A stretch of DNA of 10,826 nucleotides from Nitrospira sp. (lineage in GTDB: Bacteria; Nitrospirota; Nitrospiria; Nitrospirales; Nitrospiraceae), in assembly GCA_024998705.1 (NCBI GenBank), contig JACOEF010000072.1, forward strand, positions 1 to 10,826, written 5' to 3'. Shown piece by piece: positions 1-6,077 of this stretch. Under the pieces are notes generated by a model, which was not told the DNA's origin, searched no databases, and was given only the letters and a program-made list of their open reading frames with translations. Made by a program: the position numbers and the translations under genes. Every line of letters begins with the position of its first letter. Position 1 is the first letter of the stretch.

Positions 1-178
1 CCACGGTGATTGCGCCGGTGCTGCTGTTGATCGCAAACCGGCCGCCCGCCGAATCGGTGAAGCTGTAGGTCTTGGTATCACCCGTATCGGAATCGGTCCC
101 GCTGATCGTCCCTACCACCGTCCCGTTCGCCGCGTTCGCGGCGACCGTATTCGCCGAAAGCACCAGATCCGTTGGCGC
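1..178 (-). other. Cadherin-like domain, partial at window edge
   Basis: The last visible residues read LVLSANTVAANAANGTVVGT, then SDTGDTKTYSFTDSAGGRFA and INSSTGAITV, at which point the window ends. The GGRFAINSSTGAITV stretch is the central signature of a cadherin-like repeat and closely parallels the domain at 2950-3240. More repeats and the C-terminus are expected to the left of the window. Confidence 0.75.
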
Positions 179-3100
179 ATCGTTGACCGCGCTGATCGTC
201 ACGGTGGCGTCGTAGTTCGCGCTGGTGTCGCCGTCTCCATCGGTGAGCACATAGCGGACGGTACGAGTGCCGGTTGTGGGAGCGGCCGTATCCGTATTTT
301 CATAGGTGATGTTCTTGATCAGCGCCGTGACCGTCGTCGCATCGGCACTGCTATTCAGGGTGATGACGAGGTTGCTGCCGTTACTACCCCCGGTGAAGGT
401 CCCGATGGTCACGCCGCCGTAGGTGACGCTCGACCCGCTCACGCCGATCTGTCCGGCGCCCGTCCCTTGATTCCGAATACTCAGCACATCTTCGGTGCTG
501 TCTCCACCAGATGGAATTGAGATGGTCAGCGTGCCTGTATCGAAATTCGATGAGTCGATATCGGCCAGCAGCGCATTGACCCCTTGCTCGATCACCACCG
601 CCCCGGCGCCTTCGCTATAAGTCAGGCTATCGCCGCTCAGGTTCGTAATCGTTGGCGCATCGTTGACCCCGGTGATCGTGACGGTGGTGCTGCCGGTAGC
701 CGTCAATGCACCGCCGCTCCCCTGACTGCCACTATTGCCGTCGCTGAAGGTCCAGTTGATTTGCGCACTGGCCGGAGGCGCATCACTGCTATTGCTGTAG
801 GCTATCTGCTGCATGGCTGAGTTGACCAGCGTATTCGTGGCGTTGGCATTAAACGTAAACTGGAGCGTGCCACCGCTGTTGGTGTAGGTCCCGATTGTGG
901 TACCACTCACCACCACGTTGCCGCTGCTAAGGCTCAGTGGGCCGCTGCTGGAGAAGACATCCTCGGCATTGGCCCCGCCGTTGCGGGCCAGCGTGAGGGT
1001 GGCCCCGTTGAAGTTGTTCAGGGCCGAGAGTTCCGCATCAACGATCGACACATTGGCATCCAGCACTACCGCCGCTCCACCTTCGATGAACGTCGGGGTG
1101 CCGTCCAGATTACCGAACACCGGGGGATCGTTCACGGCAGTGACGGTGGGATCAATCGTGTCGCCTACCAGAGAGAACGCCGTGGCGCCGCCTTGAACAG
1201 TCGTGTCGACTTTGGTGCCGACCACCCCACTGGATTGATCCCAAGCGCGAACAATCAGCCCAGGGAACACATTCCCGGTATAGTTGCTGTTGGGAGCAAA
1301 ATACAGGCGCGTGCCGGCCGTATCCGCAAGCAGTAACGACGCTGAATCACTGACGGCCCCGACAGTGAGCCAGGTGGCGCCGGCATCGGTTGTGTAGTAC
1401 CACGTGCCGTTGGTTTCCGTGCTGCCGACGATTGCGATCCCTTTCGCAACGGCGCCATCCGGGTCGGTGATATTCCCGGTGAAGGTACTCAGCAGAACCC
1501 CAACCGCCGTGCCATTGACCGGCGCACCGGCATCTTCGAGTACGGGGAAGGTCAGCCCGGAATCGGTCAGAACCGGCGCATCATTGACCGCCGTGATGCT
1601 CACTGTGACGCTACCCGTAGCACTTAAGGCTCCGCCTGTGCCTTGGCTGCCGCCGTGGCCATCGCTGAACGTCCAGTTCACTTGCACGGAACTCGGCGGC
1701 GCATCGCTGCTATTGCTATACGCAATATGCTGCATCGCCGAATTCACCAACGCATTGGTCGCACTCCCGTTAAAGGTCATGGTCAACGTGCCGCTGCTGT
1801 TGGTATAGGTCCCGATGGTGGTGCCCCCCACTACGACGTTGCCCCCGCTCAAGCTCAACGTCCCGCTTCCGGAAAACACATCTTGGCTATTGGCCCCACC
1901 GTTTCGAGAGAGCGTCAGGGTCGCCCCGTTGAAATTATTCGCCGCAGTCAGTTCCGTATCGGTCATCGTGACAGTGCTGTCCAGCACGACTGGGCTCCCG
2001 CCTTCAGTGTAAGTCGGCGTCCCATTGAGGCTGGTGAAGGATGGCCCATCGTTCACCGCCGTCACCGTCACAGCTATCGTGTCGGTCGCAGTCGAATAGG
2101 CAGTACTGCCACCACTACCACCAGTGCTGTACTGCACCTGTACGTCGTCGATGCGAATCCCGCCGCTGTCAGCCACGCTCGCGTAGAAACGAATCTGCGT
2201 GTTCGATGCCATGTACGACGAAATGTCGTAACTATGGGTGCCCGTTGCCGAGGCGCTTGTAATGGTTTCCAGAGTGGTGTAACTGGATCCCCCGTTATTG
2301 GAAACCTGAACAAGGATTTGCCCTGTGTTCAGGAAGGTGGCCGGCATCGAAAAGGAAAATGTCGCGCTCGTGGCAGTCGAAAGGTCGACTGCACGGGCTA
2401 AGGAGTCACTGACCGTTGTCGGTTTGAAACGCAGGTAACCCGACGTGATATCAATGCTGCCAACCGTTGCGCCCGCGCCGCCGGTATCGTTCTCGACCCA
2501 GCTTCCCGACCAGTTCGCCGTGCCGTTGTTGTTGGAAAACGACGCACTGCTCATACTGTCGAGCACGGTGTTACTGCTGGTGGGCAACGACACCCGTGCA
2601 CCATTGCTCCCGCTGGTCTGGTCCCAGGCGCGGACGGTGATGGCATTGGAAACCGTGCCGTTGTAGTCGGCGCCTGGCGCAAAATACAACCGGGTGCTAC
2701 CGTTGTCGGCCAGCAAGAGGGCTGAGGTGTTGCTCACCGCGCCCACGACTGTCCACGTACTGCCGCCGTTGGTCGTGTAGTACCAGATGCCATTGGTCTC
2801 GTTCGTCCCCGTAATCGCGATGCCCTTAGCGGCACCGCTGTCCACGTCCGTGATGCCTCCGGTGAAGGCACTGATGAGTGAGCCGACCGCGCCACTCGGC
2901 ACTCCGGCATCCTCCGCCACCGTTAAAGTCAACGCCATGTCCGCCAACACCGGCGCGTCGTTGACGTTGGTCACCGATATCGTAAGTATCTCATCTCGTG
3001 TAAGGCCGCCGCCGTCAGTCACCCGCACCGTGATTTGGTGCGACGAGTTCGTCTCGTAATCCAACAATGAGCTATTGACCACCGTAATGACACCGGTGGT

Positions 3101-3409
3101 TGCGTTAACAGCAAATCTCCCGCCAGCGCTGTCGACCAGCGAATAGGTCGCGGTGTCGCTGTTGTCTATATCGAACACGCCCAGCACGTCGGCAACCCGG
3201 GTTCCGTTGGCAGCGGACTCAGCCACGGACGCGGTGCCCGTGGCCACCACCCGTGACACGACGGCATAGCCGCTCCCGTCGACGTTTTCACTCTGCCAGA
3301 CCATGCGTACCTGACCGGAGCGTGTCGCAATGAGTTCAGGTACGGCCTGTGCCCCCGAGATTGTCGTGTTGACCAGCGTCTCACCATCGATGCGATTGCC
3401 GGTCGCATC
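1..3409 (-). CDS. Giant repeat surface protein, downstream part (frame-shifted from its N-terminus; runs off left edge)
   Basis: This is the continuation of the giant protein that starts at 5841. From 3409 to the edge the minus-strand frame has no stop in about 1,136 codons, and its protein reads smoothly on from the upstream repeats once one base is restored. In order it holds the end of the WD-like repeats, a cadherin-like domain (about 2950-3240), and a module of two Ig/cadherin-like domains present twice (about 1577-2950 and 655-1576). A diverged third copy of one domain follows (180-655), then the start of another cadherin-like domain. Most domains end in the typical VNDAP linker. I see no cysteine in this part and no RTX GGxGxD motif; any C-terminal secretion signal lies outside the window. 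If read as a separate ORF, the first in-frame ATG is at 3304 (MVWQS), in the middle of a repeat and without a convincing ribosome site, so I do not believe in an independent start. Likely role: adhesion or matrix protein at the cell surface. Confidence 0.85.
180..655 (-). repeat. Third, diverged A-type repeat
   Basis: The protein here reads LTYSEGAGAVVIEQGVNALL, then SSNFDTGTLTISIPSGGDST and EDVLSIRNQGTG, then VTYGGVTIGTFTGGSNGS and IKNITYENTDTAAPTTGTRT, and ends TISAVNDAPTD. The order of strands (EGxxxVV, F-x-x-G-TLT, EDVxS, GGxTIGT, I-x-x-I-Y-N, R-x-V-x-x-x-x-x-D-G) matches the A halves of the two modules, but with much lower identity. It lacks a preceding B partner, so it is an older relative rather than part of the recent duplication. 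Confidence 0.75.
655..1576 (-). repeat. Duplicated B-A module, copy 2
   Basis: This repeats the order of copy 1: a B half (about 1125-1576) with VLEDAGAPVNGTAVGVLLST, GTWYYTTDAGATW and LLLADTAGTRLYFAPNSNYT, then an A half (655-1125) with TPTFIEGGAAVVLDA, NNFNGATLTLARNGGAN and YSNSSDAPPASAQINWTFSD. The A halves align without gaps and look roughly three-quarters identical by eye; the DNA is also visibly similar. This indicates a tandem duplication of a two-domain unit followed by divergence. In the B half the linker QGGATAFSLVGDTIDPT stands where copy 1 has its extra domain. Confidence 0.85.
1577..2950 (-). repeat. Duplicated B-A module, copy 1 (with extra domain)
   Basis: The first half (B, about 2590-2950) carries VAEDAGVPSGAVGSLISAFT, GIWYYTTNGGSTW and LLLADNGSTRLYFAPGADYN. 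The second half (A, about 1577-2100) carries TPTYTEGGSPVVLDS, NNFNGATLTLSRNGGAN, SGNVVVGG-like strands and YSNSSDAPPSSVQVNWTFSD. Copy 2 matches both halves in the same order. Corresponding points in A lie 921 nt (307 codons) apart, while those in B lie 1,383 nt apart; the 462-nt difference is the extra domain at 2105-2585. Each half ends with a VNDAP/VNDGP linker. Confidence 0.85.
2105..2585 (-). other. Extra jelly-roll-like domain inside module copy 1
   Basis: About 154 residues are present here and absent from copy 2. They sit between the strand VRAWDQTSGSNGARV and the strand STATDTIAVTVTAVND. Visible segments are YLRFKPTTVSDSLARAVDLS, ATSATFSFSMPATFLNTGQI, LVQVSNNGGSSYTTLETI, HSYDISSYMASNTQIRFYAS and GIRIDDVQVQY, followed by a glycine-serine linker. 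The alternation of strands with a terminal I-R-I-D-D-V-x-V resembles MAM-like or galactose-binding jelly rolls in bacterial surface proteins. The family assignment is tentative. Confidence 0.6.
2950..3240 (-). other. Cadherin-like domain
   Basis: In the restored frame, this segment begins VAESAANGTRVADVLGVFDI and contains TATYSLVDSAGGRFAVNATT, then GVITVVNSSLLDYETNSSHQ and ITVRVTDGGG, ending in VTNVNDAPV. The G-x-F-x-v-n-x-x-T-G-x-I-x-V and LDYE signatures with the DxNDxP-type end are those of cadherin repeats, which bind calcium at domain junctions. It forms the boundary between the propeller-like repeats and the duplicated modules. Confidence 0.8.
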
Positions 3410-5841
3410 AAACGTTGGGCGTAGATGCCGGTGCTGCTGCCATCGCCGGTATCGGACTCCCAGGCAACGACAAAGCCGTCGTCCGAGTACGTAATCGTCG
3501 GCTCAAGCTGCGTGCCAGCGGTGGACGTATTGACGGTAAACGGGCCGGTGATGAGTGTCCCCGATGCGTTATAAATGCGGCCGAGAATGTCGGTGCCTGA
3601 GCCGTACACCACCGCCACATTGCCGTTGCGTAAGGTCGTCACGTCGGATCGATGATCGCCGCTCAGGGCGATATCCGCCGAGCGGGCACTGCCGTCACTA
3701 TTCATGATTCGCAGGTGTGTGTCATTCGTGGACCACGTGCGCCACGTCGCGGCGAAGCCACCGTCGTTGAGCAGGGTGAGTTCGGATTGCGCCCCGAAGA
3801 GCGCCGTACCTGATTGGAGCGAGCCGATCGTGAATTGTGAGCCCTGCAGGACGCCGCTTCGGTTATAGATGCGGCCAGCGAGGTCATAGGTGGTGCCGCC
3901 GGTTTCGTTGCTCCAGACTACGACGAAGCGATTCGTGTCGAGGGCCAGCACAGATGGCTGGTACCCTTCAGCATTACCGTTGGTTCCCGGGCTGACCTTG
4001 AACTCTGCGGTGGCTGCCGTGCCGTCGGCGTTAAACACCCGCGCCTCCGTCCATGCGTAGACGCCTGTTTGCTGATCTTGCCAAGCGACCACAAAGCCAC
4101 CGTCGGCAAAGGTGGCGACTGAAGGGCCGGTTTCGGAATCACTGGTTTCGGAGGTCACCAGAAATTCTGCGCCATTGGCCGTCCCATCAGCATGATAGCG
4201 TTGGCCATAGACACCGTACCCGCTGCCGTCCTGCCCATTAGACGCCCACACTACGACGTAACCACCATCACCAAATGCGGCGATAGCAGGGTCTATCTGA
4301 TCGCCGGTGGTGTATGTGTTGATGATTTGTTCTGTAGTCGCTTCAGAATCAAACGTGATGTCGGTTGGCGCATCGTTGCTCGTGGTGTAGAGCTGTGCGA
4401 TGTCTCCCTCGGTCAGCACTCGGTCGTAGCCACGGACGTCGTCGATCGCCCCGTTCGTATACCACGTGCCTCCACCAGAACCTTGGTTCCGCCCGATGGC
4501 CATCGAGTCGAGACTGGTGACGCTGCTAAAGAAGCTTTGTGTCGTTGCGTTGCCGGCATCGTAGGTGAGTTGGCCCGCCGTCGCGAGAACTCCATCCACG
4601 TACAGACTGTTTCCGGAGGCTCCTACCGTCACTGCAACATGATGCCAATTGCCATCGTTAATGGTGGCACTGCTACGATACACTGCCAGCTGCAGGACCC
4701 CGTTCTCCCTCACCTCGTAGGTGAGGTAACCCGAGGCACCGAGGAACAACGCCGCAGAACTCCCGGTGTCGGCTGTATCGGAGATCGAGAAGATGGTCTC
4801 AAAGGTGCTCGTGGTCTTGATCCAGTCGGCAATCGTGCCCTGGGTGAATCCGGCCAAATTGGCACTATGGGCGGAGAGGTCGACGTAGTCATTGACGCCG
4901 TCCAAAGACAGCTTTGCCCCACCGACGATGTCCGTCGCATCGGTCGTGTCAATCGCCGCGCCGTTGGTTAACGTACCGTCATAGTTATTGCCACTGCTGT
5001 CAGTGGCATTGGTGTCGAACGTCCAGTTGCCGATGAGGCCGGTGGACATGTCGAGCAACCCGACCCAATCCATCTGCAGGGCATCGGTCACGACAATGTG
5101 CGTTTCAATGGCGCCGGTCTGGGTCTCCAAAGTCCAATCGCCACCAAGCGAGACGTGTCCGGTTGCATCGTCACTGGCCTGTACATCGGCACCCGTCAGC
5201 TCAGCGAGTCGAGTGACCGCCGCCTGGCCCACATCTCCTTCAGCAAAGTCGCAGCCATAGACGAGGATGTCGGCCTGTTCCGACAGTGCCTGCCGGATGG
5301 TCGCGAGTTCGTCCGCATACTGCCCCGTCATTGATTCCGTCGTTAAAGTGCCCGTACCGACCTGCAACGTCCCGGCGTCGCCGTGCGAAATCAAGTGAAT
5401 GGCGTCAATCCCGGTTCGCCCCGCAAGGGTCTCGGCAATCTGTTCCACACCGTCCCGCGTGGCATCCAACACAACGACTTCCACAGTGGGCCCCATACCC
5501 GCAATCAGGGATTCATAGTCCGGAACCGTGGGGTCGACAAACACCACTTCTGTCGTGGATTCGCCCGGTGCGTACGAAGCAATCGCGTTGAGCAATTCTT
5601 GGGACTCCTGATCCTGCGGAGTCGTTTCCTCGGCAGTCCCCTCCGTCGAAACTGCCGCCTCGGCCTGGTCCTGCGCCACTTGCTCGGATGTCACCTCGGC
5701 CGCGGTAGCCGCCGCCGCTGCGTCGAACATCAACCGTTGCTCGAGAGACAGGAGAGATTGCTTGAATGTCGAAGGAGCGATAGGAACCTGCGGTGCCGGT
5801 TCTGTCTGCTTCCATCTTAGTTTCTTGAAAAACTTGAACAT
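3166..5841 (-). CDS. Giant DUF4347/LamG surface protein, N-terminal part (frameshifted after residue 810)
   Basis: The ATG at 5841 gives a basic start (MFKFFKKLRWK) and then a LEPR-XLL-like motif, SLEQRLMFDAA, at residues 32-42. This N-terminal arrangement is known from very large repetitive surface proteins that lack a classical Sec signal. An Ala/Glu/Gln-rich linker (43-95) leads into DUF4347 (98-262) with SHGDAG and YGCDFA. A LamG/concanavalin A-like domain follows (269-484), with DGVNDYVDL, DGNWHHVAV and LYVDG. From about 510 there are short repeats with the core GGYVVVW or GFVVAW followed by GxRxYNxxG. The genuine sequence ends at R810 (codon 3412-3414). The remaining 81 residues are frame-shifted nonsense rich in R, P and W, ending at the stop at 3166. 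The real protein continues in another frame (1-3409) and has at least about 1,947 residues. The only cysteine before the shift is C197, inside DUF4347. Start supported by an AGGG ribosome site with an 8-nt spacer. It sits 236 nt downstream of the export-type cassette and is the natural candidate substrate. Confidence 0.9.
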   Translation of the reverse strand: MFKFFKKLRWKQTEPAPQVPIAPSTFKQSLLSLEQRLMFDAAAAATAAEVTSEQVAQDQAEAAVSTEGTAEETTPQDQESQELLNAIASYAPGESTTEVVFVDPTVPDYESLIAGMGPTVEVVVLDATRDGVEQIAETLAGRTGIDAIHLISHGDAGTLQVGTGTLTTESMTGQYADELATIRQALSEQADILVYGCDFAEGDVGQAAVTRLAELTGADVQASDDATGHVSLGGDWTLETQTGAIETHIVVTDALQMDWVGLLDMSTGLIGNWTFDTNATDSSGNNYDGTLTNGAAIDTTDATDIVGGAKLSLDGVNDYVDLSAHSANLAGFTQGTIADWIKTTSTFETIFSISDTADTGSSAALFLGASGYLTYEVRENGVLQLAVYRSSATINDGNWHHVAVTVGASGNSLYVDGVLATAGQLTYDAGNATTQSFFSSVTSLDSMAIGRNQGSGGGTWYTNGAIDDVRGYDRVLTEGDIAQLYTTSNDAPTDITFDSEATTEQIINTYTTGDQIDPAIAAFGDGGYVVVWASNGQDGSGYGVYGQRYHADGTANGAEFLVTSETSDSETGPSVATFADGGFVVAWQDQQTGVYAWTEARVFNADGTAATAEFKVSPGTNGNAEGYQPSVLALDTNRFVVVWSNETGGTTYDLAGRIYNRSGVLQGSQFTIGSLQSGTALFGAQSELTLLNDGGFAATWRTWSTNDTHLRIMNSDGSARSADIALSGDHRSDVTTLRNGNVAVVYGSGTDILGRIYNASGTLITGPFTVNTSTAGTQLEPTITYSDDGFVVAWESDTGDGSSTGIYAQRLMRPAIASMVRRWSTRQSRGHRPYLNSLRHAPVRYAWSGRVKTSTGAAMPSCHGWWPRAPRPWLSPLPTEPGLPTCWACSI
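3237..4314 (-). repeat. About seven short GGFVVAW-type repeats, possible beta-propeller
   Basis: Repeats of roughly 45-57 residues start near residues 514, 571, 627, 684, 729, 778 and, after frame correction, about 833. Each has a strand with a D/N-G-G/N turn followed by FVVAW or a variant (GYVVVW, RFVVVW, GFAATW, NVAVVY, QVRMVW). Most then carry a GxxYxxRxYNxxG strand and end in EF.V or PFTV. Copies four, five and seven are the most diverged. The repeated core, period and count fit a seven-bladed beta-propeller; this is structural inference. The sixth copy spans the frameshift and shows what the intact frame should be. Confidence 0.65.
3409..3414 (-). other. Single-base frameshift site in the giant surface gene
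   Basis: The coding strand reads CGTTTGATG here; adding one T (CGT TTT GAT GCG ACC) gives R-F-D-A-T-G. This matches the earlier repeat, which has QRYHADG at the same point. Past the site the restored frame stays open to the window edge, while the unrestored frame hits a stop at 3166. The lost base falls in a run of three T (AAA at 3410-3412 on the plus strand), a typical place for an assembly or polymerase slip. It could be a sequencing error, a real recent mutation, or, less likely, a phase-variable or programmed site; the run is short for the last two. Confidence 0.85.
4390..5037 (-). other. LamG / concanavalin A-like jelly-roll domain (residues about 269-484)
   Basis: The segment opens with GLIGNWTFDTNATDSSGN, the usual entry strand of LamG-type domains. 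It continues through LSLDGVNDYVDL (312-322), DGNWHHVAVTV (396-406), LYVDGVLA (413-420) and GAIDDVRGYDRVLTEGDIAQ (464-483). Such domains typically bind carbohydrate or protein ligands, often with calcium. Its place after DUF4347 suggests a ligand-binding module near the N-terminus of the adhesin. Confidence 0.88.
5056..5550 (-). other. DUF4347 domain (residues about 98-262)
   Basis: The domain begins at VVFVDPTVPDYE and runs to the DWVGLL segment. Visible family hallmarks are VVVLDATRDGVEQI, IHLISHGDAGTLQVG, ADILVYGCDFAEGDVG, LAELTGADVQASDDATGH and GGDWTLETQTG. DUF4347 is usually found at the N-terminus of giant bacterial surface proteins, just after a LEPR-XLL-type motif, as here. Its biochemical role is not established. 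H153 (SHG) and C197 (YGC) are placed like the His-Cys dyad of clan CD cysteine peptidases; this is my inference. Confidence 0.85.
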
Positions 5842-6077
5842 ACCCGGTGCCCTAGAACCTCGAAAGACAAAACCGTCCCGCCTCTTTTTCGGTAGAAATC
5901 GCGTCAGTCTGAAGGGTTATGTAAAGTAAGTGCCCGAGGCCCGAACGGAAGCCAACAGAATCGAGGAATAAGCAGCGATGGCCACCAACGGACTGAATTC
6001 ACCACTACGTCGCAGGGAAGACTATCGTTGGGAGAGACCAGATCGTGAACAGGACAAGCAGTGATGAGGCTCCCTGC
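5842..6077. other. Intergenic region between export-type cassette and giant surface gene
   Basis: These 236 nt hold no credible gene. I find no hairpin followed by a T-run on the minus strand, so no intrinsic terminator after the M50 gene, and no strong -35/-10 pair. The best weak promoter candidates are a -10-like CATAAC (plus strand 5916-5921) and a sigma-54-like GGGCAC-N5-TTACA (5920-5935), both on the minus strand. Read-through from the cassette is therefore possible, but an independent promoter cannot be excluded. Confidence 0.5.
5850..5853 (-). promoter_or_regulatory. Ribosome binding site of the giant surface gene
   Basis: The coding strand has AGGG eight nucleotides before the ATG at 5841 (TAGGGCACCGGGTATG). 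It is a moderate Shine-Dalgarno match at a suitable distance. It supports 5841 as the start, which is also required by the N-terminal LEPR-XLL-like motif. Confidence 0.5.

Noticed and set aside
1643..2401. Plus-strand open frame of 252 codons opposite the duplicated modules
   Set aside because: It is in exact codon register with the antisense repeat gene, is rich in R, H and P, and lacks any domain signature.
655..2950. Mobile element or CRISPR explanation for the DNA repeats
   Set aside because: The repeats are long, in frame and encode aligned protein domains, with no terminal inverted repeats, transposase or spacer pattern.
1..3304. Independent gene starting at the in-frame ATG at 3304
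   Set aside because: The start falls inside a repeat strand, has no good ribosome site, and the upstream sequence continues the same protein once one base is restored.
1..3400. RTX calcium-binding nonapeptides
   Set aside because: No GGxGxDxLx tandem motif is present in the translated repeats; glycine-rich stretches are linkers.
4192..4971. Plus-strand open frame of 259 codons opposite the LamG region
   Set aside because: It lies entirely antisense to a well-supported domain, shows no recognisable motif, and its openness follows from codon bias of the opposite GC-rich gene.
5842..6077. Intrinsic terminator after the M50 gene
   Set aside because: Only 3-4 bp stems without a following T-run were found.
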